From Clonostachys chloroleuca (taxonomy: Eukaryota; Ascomycota; Sordariomycetes; Hypocreales; Bionectriaceae), in NCBI GenBank assembly GCA_037952775.1, contig JBANAY010000004.1, positions 3,720,001 through 3,784,000 on the forward strand: 64,000 nucleotides of DNA. The letters are read 5' to 3'. The position numbers and the translations under genes were made by a program. Shown here in pieces: positions 49,719-63,800 of the stretch. Each line of letters opens with the position of its first letter. Position 1 is the stretch's first letter. The notes under the pieces were generated by a model. That model was not told where the DNA came from and made no database searches. It saw only the letters and a program-made list of their open reading frames with translations.

Positions 49719-51209
49719 ATGGTGGGGCCAGCGAGTGAGATTGCCGGTCAGCCCCAAGTTGAGGCCCAACAGCCAGTGGAGGAGGCGGCGCAGGCGGCGG
49801 AGGCAATTGAATTTGTTGGTTCAATCACCGAAAAAGACACAGCGATGACATGTTTGACACATTAGTAGGATCCGCACGTCGTGGGCGATCTGTCCGATGA
49901 TGGAGTTTCAGTCGGAGATACTGAGAGGTAATCTCCAATCCTCATACGCACCAAACGTATTGGTACTGACCCGGATTTTCAGTTTGCGGGAATCTACCGC
50001 TTCGCTGTCATCCAGCATCTTGGAATACCGCGACCTCCATGGCCGCAAATACCAGTCGTCCAAGACCACAGAATACTGGTAATTTCTGTCCCGTATTCAA
50101 TTGGGAAACTCCGCCAACAATAATTGTCTAGGGCACCGACCGATGAAAGACACATCGAGGGCAATGACATCGCGTAAGCCGGTTCCCAACATGAAGCAAG
50201 CAAACAACGATATCAAAGTCGCACGGCCAACTGACCGACGTGTACTGCAGACATCACATTGCGTTACTCCTCCTTGACGAGCAGCTTACACTGGCACCAA
50301 TTTCATCGCATCCTCAGGTATTCCATCAATCTGGGCCAACTTCGGTGAGAAGTCTGGTAGGCTGATGAAGTTGTAGCAAATCCTCGACATTGGCACTGGA
50401 ACTGGCATTTGGGCCATGTATGAGCTAATCTATTTGAACCTCCCACGTATAGTATATCAATTCTGACAAACAACAGTGATATGGCCGATCAGTACCCTGG
50501 TGCCGAGGTTCTAGGCACTGACATCTCGGCAGTACAGCCTGACTGGGTCCCTCCCAACTGCATCTTCCAAATTGATGACGCTCAGCTGGACTGGACATTC
50601 AAGGAAAACTTCTTCGACTTCGTCCACATCCGCTACATGTACGGTGGAATTGACGACTGGGACAAGCTCTACAGGCAAGCGTACACCCACGTGAAGCCTG
50701 GCGGCTGGTTCGAGAACATCGAGATCGATCTCGAGACTCGCAGCGAGAACCCCAAGGTGTCCAATGACCCGGACCACATCTTCAAGAAGTGGTGCAAGCT
50801 GTTCTGGGACGCGGGCGACAAAATCGGACGTACCTTCAAGATCGCGCGTGATAATCAGATGGAGGACCTCATGAAGAAGACGGGATTCGTGGACGTAGTG
50901 CACAAGAGCTGGAAGGTGCCCATTGGTGCCTGGCCACAGAATCCCAAATTCAAGACTATCGGGGCCTTTAATGGCGAATTCATCGATCAGAGCTTGGATG
51001 GCTTTGCTGTTTTCCCAATCGGAGAGATTCTCGGCTGGACGATGGAGGAGGTCACGGTCTTTGTGAGCCAGATGAGGTCGGCTATCAAGGATCCCAAGTC
51101 GTTGCCTTATTACGTTGTGTGAGTAACCCTTCGATTTTACATCATGGGGACAAATCTAACATTCGCGCCTAGTCACGCGGTTTGCGGTCGTAAACCAGAG
51201 GATGCATGA
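49719..51209 (+). CDS. LaeA-like SAM-dependent methyltransferase
   Basis: A 359-aa class I methyltransferase in eight exons: 49719-49814, 49869-49927, 49983-50078, 50132-50173, 50251-50317, 50377-50417, 50477-51118 and 51173-51209. SAM-binding motif I (LDIGTGTGIWAI) is completed by splicing exons 6 and 7. VLGTDISAVQP, VHIRYMYG and HVKPGGWFENIEI follow as motifs II-III. The N-terminus is Gln/Ala/Glu-rich (VEEAAQAAEAIEF) and disordered, as in fungal LaeA-like and umta-type proteins. The first intron (49815-49868) is the least certain; it removes two consecutive TAG codons. This family includes regulators of secondary metabolism and pathway O-methyltransferases (known), and the two cannot be separated here. 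It converges on the SDR gene. Confidence 0.85.
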
Positions 51210-51418
51210 TTGGATGGAGAAGAAGAATTGCCACTTATATGAGCAACTAGGGAGAGAGCTTGAGTAGCTTGACTCACATTGTAAGAAACAGCAATTGAAG
51301 ACAGCAAACTTGATATCCTAGCATGAAAAAATTCATGATAACCTCTATCGACTTTAGTAGGTCTAGTAGGCCATTAAACTATAGAGAAGATCTGAGTAAA
51401 ACCCTTTTCTACAAGTCC

Positions 51419-52678
51419 TCAAGCCGTCCCAGAACGCAGATGCGCAACATTGTCAGCAACAGTTTCCTCCAGACTGACATATCCGGGACGTCCCAGTTCT
51501 TGCAGCAATTTCTCGGCCTTTTTGGCAGGAGGAATTTCATTGGGATCCTCACCCCCAGAGAAGTGATCGGGGAAAGTGCGCCCAGGGTTTTGCTCCTTCA
51601 ATATGTCAATGATCTTGTCGAAGCTGAAGCGGCCCGCGAAAGCGAAAATCCGTTGTTGTTTGACTTCGGGGAAAGTCGCCGCGATGAAATGAAGGCGCGC
51701 GGCATCCTGGACATTCACATAATACTCTGCCGTTTGATAATTTCAGTCTGCGGCCTCTCTTGAACGCGGCAGTGGAATAATCACTCACGTCTAACAACCC
51801 AGGTAAACATGGGCGAAACTTCTCCCTTGTACAAAGAGGGAATAAATGAGCAAGTTCCTTTCGAACCCTGGTGGACAGGGTCGAGAACCTTGCCATATAG
51901 GAAGTTGGGGAGAACTGTAGACGTGGAAGATGATTAGAGAACAATTACAGAGTGGGGGGGCAGAGAGGATTTCGCACTTGAGTTGACAACTAAGTCTGGT
52001 CGCTTTTCAGCGTTCTCCTTCTGATATTTCCATAGTGCTTGCTCGGCTTGCACTTTGCTTGCAGCGTACACCATGCCGGCACGCTCAGGAGTGTAAGGAG
52101 GATCTGCCCAAGCTTGCTGGACAGCGTATTCGCACCAGGATTCTTCAGTGACAGTCGTGGCTGGAATATTGGGATGGGATAAGACAGCAGCGGATGAGGA
52201 AGAGGTAAAGACGAAACGCTTGACGCTGTCTGTCGCATAGGCAGCCTTAAGAGCGCTCAATACGAGGGCAATGGATCCAGCGACGACAATATTCGGGTCA
52301 GGGCTGAATGACACCTCCGATGCCGTATGGACAACGGCACCAACGCCTACCGGTTAACCATCCACGAATCAGTAACAGTATCCAAGAGAGAGAAATGTCA
52401 GACGATGATCATCAAAATAACAAACCTTTTATAGCCTCATCAAGTGCACCGTCAGCTGTCAAATCAGGGATCTGGGCAAGTTCATAAACGCCTTTGCCAT
52501 AGCTCTTCTCGAAGTGCTCGGCCAACCAGGCATTCTTTTCGATGTCACGGACGACAGCTCGAACTTTGTAGCCATATTGAAGAAACTGGTCGCTGATGTG
52601 AGTCGCTAGGTTACCATTTGCCCCAGTGACTAGGACGAGTGAGCCTTTGGGCAATGCGGGGTTATCGAGAGGAGACAT
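51419..52678 (-). CDS. Extended SDR aldehyde/ketone reductase (Gre2/cinnamoyl-CoA-reductase-like)
   Basis: A 351-aa NADPH-dependent reductase. Four exons: 52426-52678, 51978-52346, 51789-51914 and 51419-51726. TGANGNLA near residue 20 is the cofactor-binding Gly motif, VVHTASEVS is the conserved strand after the first splice, FTSSSSAAV carries the catalytic Ser, and YAASK gives the catalytic Tyr and Lys. NFLYGKVLDP and YVNVQDAARLHFIAA complete the family pattern. It would reduce an aldehyde, ketone or dihydroflavonol-like substrate. Gene ends are 209 bp apart with the methyltransferase gene in convergent orientation. Confidence 0.88.
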
Positions 52679-55600
52679 ATTGATCTGTCCTTTATGATTG
52701 ACGGTCTTTTAGAAGATCCAGGTGTGAGCAAGCAATAGATACTGAGCAGCGACCGTGTTTAAAAAGAGGGGAGCTTTCTACGTCTTTATATAATATGCCT
52801 GTCGGCTTAACTCCTCTACACATGTTGGAGGTAGCGGACTTTGCGGAGCCGGAAGGATCAGGATTTCCTAAAGAAGCATTATCTTTGGTCTTGGCATGGG
52901 CAGGCGCGATTGATATACGCAATACGGCTAGCTAAGTAGTGCTGAAACCCGATATGAGTGAGATATTAAGTAAGATGATAAAGAAGAATACGGGTGAGAT
53001 GAATGAATTAGAGACGGCATGCGAAGATGTCTGGAAATCTGGAGTCTTTCCAAAATTCCACTGACGATATTGCGGAGGACTGGATTTGTAAGCCACTCCG
53101 CCTGGCATCAATCAAGCTCGCCAATCCGCCCTACATCCCCTCCAGCAGCCCTAGAGTAGCTCCGGTTCGATTCTATATTATTTCAGATAAAGAGAAACAA
53201 CTACTTTTAGTCACTTGGTGTGTGCGAGAAGTCTCCGAAAGCATTGCATCAAAGGAAGCGACTCTTCTCTCCAGCTAAAACCAATTCTGCCAAAACTTCG
53301 AGCTCATGTAACCTTTTTTTTAATACGCGTTGGTCTGTGTATAGAGCTGTTCATCCAAAAAGAATTTGGGCTGTACCTCGTTCGAACGTAGCAGGAAAGC
53401 TCCCCAAGCCCCCTTCCTCTGCAGCAGGTGATCAGCCCATTTTAACATTGTAAAAAAAAATTCGGCAGTGCTGACTTTCGCGTGGTAATTTAACCTGCTG
53501 CCTTTTCGTATGAGAACTTAGGTAGTGGAGTGCGATCGAGTCTTCTTGGAGGATTGGCTTATGATGGTTTCCAGTGTGCAGCACGTGTCGAAGAAATTGA
53601 CATTCAACATCAACGATAACGGTTCTAGTATTGGTGGCTGTCATTTTCTTCCAAGAGATAGAAAGAATTCGCGCATTACGGCTCAAGGGTCGTAGGTTGT
53701 TTGTTAAATATTGTTGCTATGTAATCATTCTTAAGAAGGCAATATACAATTGTTGAAATTGCTCTAGTCGTCAACTCAGGCCAAACGATGAATGATGAGC
53801 CACATAGGAATAAAGGTGCTTGCCGTACGCAACGCCTTTAAGTGCACCATGGACTAGGCTCCAAGTTCGCTACAAAATAGTTTAGCCTCATATCTCTCAC
53901 TACCTGGTATATTTGACGAAGATCGATTCCTATGTTGACAGGATGATTCGTATCGTTGACCCAGCCCGCCCGTCTTCAGTTTCTTAATTTGGTACTCACT
54001 CTTCCCTAGCCGTCTAAGCCGGTTCCCGCCGAAATTATTTCCTCATCCCAGTATATCTCAATTTAAACTAATTTGGCGTTTTGCCCGGCTTTTTTTTTTT
54101 CCCCAGGTAAGGTGATGGTAGAAGGACTTGCTGCATATCAAACCCCGTAAGCCCTCACATCCCTCGGGAAAACCGGTTTGCTGAAGCATCATTCTGCCAC
54201 ACTTTGAGCTCAGCCTTACGTTGAAAGAAGTTTGTTCCTATGACGACTCTAGGCCATTTTTTCTACTTCCTACGGGTGAGCGTTGTGTGTCTCGAGTGCC
54301 TTGATCGAAAAAACGATTCCTTCTATCCTCACTTCCAGCTGGGTCCCAGGTCACATAGTCTTTCTATCACATTATCCACCCCTATCTCAAGAAACCCTTG
54401 TCTAGGAATGGAAACCTTCCTTTCCTCAAGGCATAGAGAGGTATTCTCACAGTCGTGAAAAGAATAATAAGGCTCTCAAAATTTTCCATTACTGCGAGAT
54501 GCCAAAAGTGTCTACGACGAAAACTTAGGTGCAGAGTTTACCAATAATTAGGTTGTCCTATTCATATCGAGTCAAGTGGCGGTCCGCAGCTACTACACTA
54601 CCTAATTGACGAGGCATGCCGTATAGGCACCTGACTGATGCGACCACCGCCATACTGAAAGTTGTGTAGCCACCTACCCGGAGTAGTTCTTTATCTTTGG
54701 TCCAGTAAGCAACTGTGGCAACCAAACCCGGACGTCGCCGCATCCCTAGAACTTCCGTTAGATCACCAGATAGAAGTGGATGTCCGTATCTGCAAGGGAC
54801 AATCTCCCAGTGCCCCACCGGCCAGAGATTGCCCCTCTCTTCATAAAGGCGGTTACTTCCTCGTAGACAACAGGTAGGACGTGATGTTATTGAGGATGAT
54901 GACTGGATAGCGAAAGACAAGCGGGATGGCGAAGACTACGAGCAAGCAATGGTTTCAATATCGAACAACAATTAGCAGACGATATCACAGGACGGCATGG
55001 AGACTAGTCCAATTAAGACTTAACTAAGATATTAATGGATGAAGCGATGACATTCTGGCAAACATGGATAGGCTCGGTAGAAGACCTTCCGATACTCAGA
55101 TAGGTGACAATCTAGCATGAATTATCATCTTAGAAATCAAGTCCTTCCTTCTTTTCATCCTGCCAAGATACCACAGCCAGTCATTCACCATCCCCTTCGA
55201 TTGGCGCGCGTCTCCGTGCTGCTCTCGAAGTGTCCTCACTGATGGCCGTGGGACTCGGACAACCGCGTCCATTCAGGTCCGAAACCGGCGCGGAGCTGTC
55301 CCAAGCGAACGCTCGTGTGAGACACTCCATGTTCAGGGTTACACTCGGCCTGCCTAAAATGAGCTTCGCCCCTCTGGGCCGAGGCGAAGATCGACACGAG
55401 TCAAGAAAAATAACCATACGATGTTCAAAAAAACACCTCGGTCAGGCATTAATATCGAGAGCGCCAAAGCGAGTAGGACTCTGTCCGCGTGGTTGGAGAT
55501 TATGACGAATCAAGATTTAGCGTAGCGTTTGATCTAGAAGCTTAAATACTGGATGCTTTTGCGGATTGGGGAGATCAACGAGGTTAAATCCTACAAGTAC

Positions 55601-56018
55601 CCGATTATGACTCTAAACAAAATCAGACGCCGATCTCAGGCTAGGATTATAGCCAACATGCTTCTTTCAATGGATGACAAATTCCCTGGCAGAATAAGTG
55701 ATGAAGAGGGCGATTGAGATAGATCCCCTATTCTCTGTACCCTTGCTCTATCTCCAAACGATCCTTAAACCATGTCAGATTTGGCAACTGCTTTATCCTA
55801 GTTTATGTACTATCATCACCTGCCCTATGAGGACAACAATGTGGACATTTCACCTCTCCTTGCGTGTAGGCGATACGGGCATGAGCTTCTATAAGAAGAT
55901 GTCAGTGTCCTCATCATGGTTTATTTTGTCTCGATATCATCCTTGAGAAGAAAATCATCTGTCTATAACCTGAGCGTCTTGTCACTCGTTCATCATAATC
56001 GAATTCATCATAATCGAA
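52679..56018. other. Long gene-free region
   Basis: About 3.3 kb, the largest empty interval. It contains a T-run near 54091, an A-run near 53452 and scattered frames below 125 codons. None shows a domain, a signal peptide or splice continuity that I can support. Confidence 0.45.
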
Positions 56019-57376
<1,358 letters not shown>

Positions 57377-57863
57377 TAAACTGTAAAACTCTTGAAGTTG
57401 TAAGAGAAACGAATTTAAAATGATGCATGTAAAGTGTTATAGCTCCGACTAGAGGGTTGCTAGAGAATTGATGATAAGGGGAATGCCACATTTTTCGTGT
57501 TAAAGAAAAAATTATTTGTGTTAAGTTCCCAGTTGAGGTGATTAACTGAAAACTATATAGGTGTTTGCATTTTTCTTCCCCTTCAAGCATTGCTCAACAT
57601 TCTGATGAGCGGGAATTCTTCATAAGTAAAGACCCATTAACACTAGACATTTACAATACCAGAAAGTGCCAAACAGTTGCTTCCATAAAAGTTACTCCGC
57701 CATACCAAAGGACAGAGTAAACGGTGACGGAGATATTGAAATGTATTCCTAGCCGCCTAAAAATACACTAAACTTTCTGGCACCAAAAGTGTCATTAACA
57801 TCCTGGATCCTCCCTCGTCCCCGAATAACAACTAATATTCAAAAGTGGTGCCCTTGTTACAGG
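57377..57863. other. Convergent intergenic spacer
   Basis: 487 bp of AT-rich sequence between converging genes. Confidence 0.45.
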
Positions 57864-59527
57864 TCAAGGCTCATGTTCAGAAGAACGCGACCAAGACTTG
57901 AACTTTCTCGCATCCAAATTTAGCTCAAACATTCGATCTATCTCACCCGGTGTTCGGTCCTTCATTTCCGGGATGAAATAATAGGTTCCAACAACGCCCA
58001 CGAGACAAAACCCCGTATGAACGAATCCTGTTTTTGCGCCCAGGTTGCCCTCATCAGAATTGAAAATATACGGAATGCAAAATCCAAAAAGAGCACCAGC
58101 AAATCCAGCTGTCAACCAGCCGATTCCTTGAGCCTTGGCGCGAGTGTCTAAAGATGAAGCCTCAGACGCAACCGCGTAGGATGCCGGCCATGCGCCTAGT
58201 CCTGAGACCACAACGATAACAATCATGACAATGGCCACATACCTGTTAATTTGAGTTAGCAGCCTCTCCAACCCCAACGGAAACAAACTATGATTACTTA
58301 CCAAATAACTGCGGGGCCAGACCAGATGCCCGCGACGCCCATAGATGCCCAAAGAACACCCGCCACTGATAGAGAAAGCAAGATCAACAGCCGGCGCCCA
58401 TATTTGGAGATCACCCAAATGCTAATTAGATTTGCAATAAATCCGGCCAAGATTCCAAATACCAGAACAATTAAACTTAGCTTGGCTTTCATACCAACAA
58501 CTTGAGCAAAGTAGCTTGCTTTAGAAAGAATCAGTAGACCGAAGAACTGGGGCAATAAGTTTGAGAACATGATAATAAGTGTCCTTCGGCGGTTTGTGCC
58601 TCTAAAGCAATCCAAATACGTGGCCTTGGCTTGCTCTCTTTCATGGTCGATGTTGTGTCTGATATCGTCGATGGCGGCCTGGGAATCCATACCAGGTGAG
58701 AATAACTTTTCTTGTGCTTTCAGAGCGTCGCCAATTCTTTCTTTGCGAATCAAATACGTCGGGCTCTCTGGAATGATGTAGGCTACCACCATAGGGACAG
58801 CAGAGAACAACCATTGTGTCCCGAAGCAGATGATATAGCCATCCTTGATATTCGTGCAGCCGTATATCACTCCTGCCCCAATCAGCTGGCCTAGGAGAAC
58901 AAACGTTGGGATAAATGCTATGACGGAACCCCGTAGGATTGGGGGCAAAACCTCCGACATGTAGGTCTGAGTTGTTGTGAGAACCATGCCAATAGCCATT
59001 CCTTGAAAGCCCTTGCCAACTAGAAACACGACGCGTCTCGAAGTGATGTCAGAGGGGAGGTTGGAAATAAAAAGGATCGCGACACCGATCGCGGATAAAA
59101 AACTGCCCACAGCAATACACATTCGTCGGCCAGTCCAATCCTGCATGAAGCCGCCTAGAATAGCGCCGACCATCGATGCACCTGGACTGGCAAAATTCCA
59201 TAAACCAAGCCAAAGTGAAGGTAGAATCCACCCATTACCCCATTTCTGGCCATAGTCTTCTCTGTTGTGGGCTCGGATTAGTATCAAAGGGCAACGAAGA
59301 GATAGAGCAGCAAGGGATAGAGCGCACTGGAAGCTAGGCATGGCAGAGACGGTTCCGACAATCACATAATCGTATCCATACATCATGATGCAAGATGTTA
59401 ATCCGAAGCAATACCAGACAATGCGGTGCCATTTCTTAGCAGCCGCCCAAATATCCAGATCCAGGGCCTCCTCGACCTCCTCGGCCTGACCCCCCAAGGG
59501 AGACTTCGACTCAGAATTACGATCCAT
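57864..59527 (-). CDS. MFS sugar-porter-family permease (maltose/alpha-glucoside type)
   Basis: A 512-aa 12-helix transporter. Three exons: 59328-59527, 58302-59261 and 57864-58242. The first intron (66 bp) is in frame and open, so it can be missed; removing it gives PSFQEDYGQKW, the expected loop after helix 1. YGYDYVIVGTV, DWTGRRMCIAVG, YMSEVLPPILRG, PESPTYLIRK, SKYGRRLLILLS and PEMKDRTPGEIDRMFE are the sugar-porter signatures, in order. The first ATG is at 59527; the frame upstream is open only to a GTG. Resemblance is closest to fungal alpha-glucoside:H+ symporters (inference). It is distinct from the permease at 10.5 kb. Confidence 0.9.
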
Positions 59528-60990
59528 CGAGGGCGCGTGTCCGCAGCAGCGAATGAGTTCGTTCACTTCAAGCTCTCACTTCGGCAGTGTCATTCGTGAT
59601 AGCGCAAAATTGCGAGTATGATGGACTTTGTGAAGGCCCCGCCCCTCAGATGTGGCTAGAATTGAATGATGGTTTGGGAGGATTGGGAAATTAATTGCCA
59701 CCGCAGGGGGCAGACATAACTGACACTGAGGTTACATCGTTCTACGGCTGAACAAGAGATCCAAGCTAGTGCTAGTAAATGATTGTTGCATCAATGCGAC
59801 TCTATTATGCAAGAGTATGGCCAGACCGGTCTATACTATGTCTAGCAGAACAATGTGTATTGAGCTGGAATCCCCTCAAAAGGACTGGAAGTTGGAGGAG
59901 CTGGTCTTATGTCCAAGGCTTTCAAGCCCCGAAATGGGGGAATCATCGGGGGTAGCACTACGGGAAATCACCCTCGCATGCATGTAAACAAGGAACTCCC
60001 AAAGTGCCGATCACAGGGGGCAAGCAGGCAATTCAGGGCTACTCGCCACCCATCTTGATCTACATAACTCACCCTCTAGACATGAGCAACCAATCATTCT
60101 CAACAGAGGGTGCTACAGGTGGAGTTTGTCGGTAATCCGGTCAGTTGTCCATTGTAATATCGATCATCGACTTTACCGCGATCATCCTTGTTGAAGGATC
60201 TCAATATTATCTTGTCAAGTGGGTGACATTGAAATTGAGACACTCAAAATATTAGGCTGGTTATTGCCGGGTCTGCGACCGATATTGTTGGATTATTAAA
60301 TGCTAACAATATATACTGTGCAGATAATACAGTATATATTGTCGCTTTATTTCGATTTATACTACTGAACTTCTCTATTCATTTGTAGAAAGTAGTCTGT
60401 TCTATTAAGTGTCTCATTTCTCCTGTCACTCACTTGCTTGTTCACTCAATGCATTGGGATGTGAACCCAGCTCTTCACAACATTCCAGCATCATAAGATG
60501 CCAAGAGGAATTGGAGGCGCCATCAGCATTATATGCAATCGGAGGAATCAAAGCTCAGGGTCAGAGAGCATCACAGCATATTACGTACAGCTGTTGTGCA
60601 GTGTTTTTATTGGTAAATCATTCCTAACTCTTCATGAGTTCGGAGACGCGGAGAGAGATTGAGAACTAGACGACAGCAGATATAAGTAACTTAATAGGGC
60701 ATCGCTACACGAAGTTTGTAGTTGTCGTAAAAGGGCTGTTTGGCTTCTCCCCCTCTTGGGGGATTACATTTTTTCGAAGTGAAAAAGTCGATTTTTCTGA
60801 GAAACTGCAGACCACCCCAAGTCCCCCCTTTTCACATATATACATATTTCTTGCAAACGCAACAAGTAGAGACGCGTTCCAAATCCAGTCGAATAGCCTT
60901 CCCTTCAGAGCCACTATCATCTCACACTCCCACCTCGATAACGATCGCATTTCCAGACTACGGATTCTAGTGGCTCCTCTTGCTAGATGA
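59528..60990. other. Gene-free region with an inverted repeat
   Basis: About 1.46 kb with no supported gene. It contains the hairpin described separately. Confidence 0.45.
60306..60342. repeat. Perfect 14-bp inverted repeat (hairpin)
   Basis: ACAATATATACTGT at 60306-60319 and its exact reverse complement at 60329-60342, separated by 9 bases. It is AT-rich. It could be a terminator-like or cruciform-forming site, or a short MITE-like remnant. Confidence 0.7.
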
Positions 60991-61278
60991 TCATGACCGA
61001 TTCGTGACCGACATGTATAAGGGCACACTTGGGCTGACACCTAGCGCATTAAAACAGCTCACGATCTTTATGCCCAATGGATCGGAAGAGAGGCTAGCGA
61101 CGAGGCCTTGGTCTTCGTTGGTGAACTTCTTGACCTCGATGAGCAAAAGCGCGAGGACAACAAGAATGCCGACAAGCGTGGCGGCTGTGATGGCTTGTAT
61201 GATACGCTCCAAAGCAGAATTCCGGCCCATCTTGGTGTTGTTGCTGTTGTTGCTGTTGTTGCCGATTTCTGTAGACAT
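60991..61278 (-). CDS. Possible small single-pass membrane protein
   Basis: A 95-aa frame with an Asn/Ser repeat (IGNNSNNSNNTKMG) followed by one strong hydrophobic helix (ITAATLVGILVVLALLLIEV) and a polar C-terminus. No family is recognised. The Asn repeat is encoded by a GTT/GCT-rich microsatellite at about 61233-61262. It could be real or a chance frame. Confidence 0.3.
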   Translation of the reverse strand: MSTEIGNNSNNSNNTKMGRNSALERIIQAITAATLVGILVVLALLLIEVKKFTNEDQGLVASLSSDPLGIKIVSCFNALGVSPSVPLYMSVTNRS

Positions 61279-61935
61279 TTGAGAGATAGAATTCTTTTCT
61301 GATGAACTTCTTTCAAGGCGAAGGCGATTATCTGTTCTGCAAGCAAATTTTTCAAAGTAACATAGAAAAGGAAGGAAAGTGAAAGCTTAATACCACCCAA
61401 ATGCCTCAGGTAAAATGGGAAAAAGAAAGCTGTTTTATTTCATAACGAAATGCGGGTGGCGTGTTTCAGCCACTCAGAGCCATCCTATCGTAGGCATAGC
61501 TTCCAATAGCGGACTTCTTATTTAATGAGGATAAGAGCTAGCAGCTAGTGGCTATTTGGAAGGCCATTCGTTTGGTCATAACAATTCCTGGATAGCAAAC
61601 CAATCATGATGAGCGTTGGGGCTGATTCCTCAGGTCATCTCAGCCCGTCAGTTATTACCATCATGCAACGCATAAGGCTCATGGCAACTACTCCACTAGC
61701 ACAACGGCTACTAAGATGAACCAAAGCAAACGCTCATTGGATTTTGGATTGGCAGGGCTGAACTAAGGATGAGAAACTGGTTTTCTGGCAATAAGGGCCT
61801 TATGGGCTGTTCCTCATATTCTAGCTATTATAGCATTCAAACGTATTAGCAAATACATGATGCGGTCCCGGTTCTCGTATTTTTACTTATTCAACATCCT
61901 AATCATGGCTTCTCCCATAGGTTTATCTTTCATCC
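61279..61935. other. Gene-free spacer
   Basis: About 660 bp; no coding signal seen. Confidence 0.45.
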
Positions 61936-63353
61936 TTACCAACCTTTCCATGGGATCCATGCTTCCCGAACGATGTCGTTCTCATCCACACCAAAATAGA
62001 CATAAAACGCCGCCGCAGTGATACACGAATGATTGCAATACAGGTTTACCCTTTGGCCAATTTTGAAGTTCTCAGACACTTGTGCCCTGTCGTTTGTCCC
62101 AAGTATTCCATGTTCTTGCGATAAGCGCACAACCGCCCAAGCTGGTTTCCCAATGACGCGGCCGAACCCTGAATAGCCACTACCTTCCCGAGAGAGAGCA
62201 ACGACACCGGCATTCACTAGAGCCTCGTTTCGCTCTGTATAAACACCACAGACTTCGGCAGCAACGCGAATTGCTTGGTCAGAGTCTGAAACCAACCCTG
62301 TCGACACCTGCTGTAGGTCGTTGCAGGGGAAATTACCTAGACCAAGAATTTCGTCAGTCAATATCTAACATGCTGAGAAAGTATGTGCTTGACGCTTCTT
62401 GATTCCAAATGGCCATACCTGCATGAAGCTCGACCTTCACATTTGACGGGATGTTTGCTTTCAGGTACTGCACAACATGGGCTGTGGGAGTTGCTCCAAT
62501 GGAAACAATTAGGGCACGGTCGGCAGGCAGCAGCGCCGCGGCATTGAGAACGCTTGATATTTCGATTTCAAGCGTCTTTTGGGCCTCGTCCAGTGACTTG
62601 CCGGCGTAAGAGTGTCCTGCGTGGCAATAGAAACCAGAAATGTTCACTGCTGAAGATCTGTCTGCACGTTCCACCAGTTTTGTTAAGGCTGTGCTATTTG
62701 CCGCAATACCAGCACGACGGGAGCCAACGTCAAGCTTGATGAAAATATCCCAGGGCTGGGTGCCCGACTTCTCAAGGACATCGATGTGATCCTCATTGTC
62801 TACTAGCAGCAGAATTCGCACGCTTTCCCTTAGCTTAACGAGGTCTTGTAGCGCCCCTGGGTAAATTGGCAGTCCGTATAGAATCTACTACAGTTAGCAC
62901 AAAAGTTCAGCAACGCCTATGGGGTTGAAGTATAAGACTCGCTTCATCTAGAAGACCCTCCTTGACCAACGGCAGACAACCCCGAATCTCGCAAATTGTC
63001 GATGCAATTATAGACCGATACTTGCCTCCTGCTATCATCAAGCGAGTAATCTCGAGTGTCTAGAATCCAATTGCTTTAATAGCCGCTACAACTCCAAGCG
63101 ATAGTTGCCGACAAACCTTGAGAGTTTTAACATGGGGCCGAAAGCCAATCCCAAGTTTCTCGACATTCTCATGTAGAGTATTGACATTCCTCTTCAGAAC
63201 TGGAAGATCAACAACGAGTGATGGCGTGGGTAGCTCTGAGGCTGGTCGCCCAATGTAAGATGCGTGATTCTCGAAAGCTCGGTCCATCACAACGGTTGAA
63301 ACTCGGCCAGTGAGAGCAACAGTTGAATTGCAAATGAGTTTAGATATCTCCAT
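61936..63353 (-). CDS. D-serine dehydratase / D-threonine aldolase-like PLP enzyme (fold type III)
   Basis: A 406-aa enzyme of the alanine-racemase-like N-domain family (DSD1 type). Four exons: 63117-63353, 62943-63059, 62419-62884 and 61936-62336. Lys76 in RPHVKTLK is the PLP-binding lysine. TRLMIAGGKY, ILYGLPIYPG, KLDVGSRRAG, FYCHAGHSY, GATPTAH and ELHAGNFPCND follow the family order. The C-terminal YCNHSCITAAAF contains the His-x-Cys pair that binds zinc in eukaryotic D-serine dehydratases (known). The intron between exons 2 and 3 appears to start with GC (GAA|GCGAGT) and not GT; no GT donor gives the right phase. An internal Met at residue 23 is an alternative start. Confidence 0.87.
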
Positions 63354-63800
63354 GGATCAAAGATGCATCTTAAATAATTGTGTTAAGAAACGGTGCAATG
63401 CGCAATATATCCCTCGCCGCGGTCCGCGGTGAGAGGAATTCCGCGGCCAAGGCCAAGCTCCAATTCGACTCCACGAGCTCGCTAATTCCCGCATCAAAGT
63501 CGGGCGCATGATGGCCCATCTTTTTTCGGATCTAAACTTTGTCAACGCCTGCTCACATCAGACCGCCGATTCAAATAAACCCGCTGACTGAAATAATCGT
63601 GGGGTTGCAGATCATCACAAGTGCCGGTGGTAGTGATGAGTGTGGCAAGGAAACGAAGGCGGCTGGTTCTCTCTGATCTCTCACACACGGATATTCCCGT
63701 AAGTGTGGTCAAAGTCGGTAGAGAATATGGTCATACCATTCAACTTTCTTCCAATTGAGTGAGGATAACTATTCGTACATCATATATTCATACCACGTTT
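63354..63800. other. Gene-free spacer
   Basis: About 450 bp, including a CCGCGG-rich patch near 63416-63446; upstream region of the PLP enzyme gene. Confidence 0.45.

Noticed and set aside
54558..54920. 120-codon minus-strand frame
   Set aside because: No recognisable motif and no supporting context; probably chance.
55181..55505. Overlapping frames on both strands
   Set aside because: Mutual shadows in a GC-richer patch, with no protein family features.
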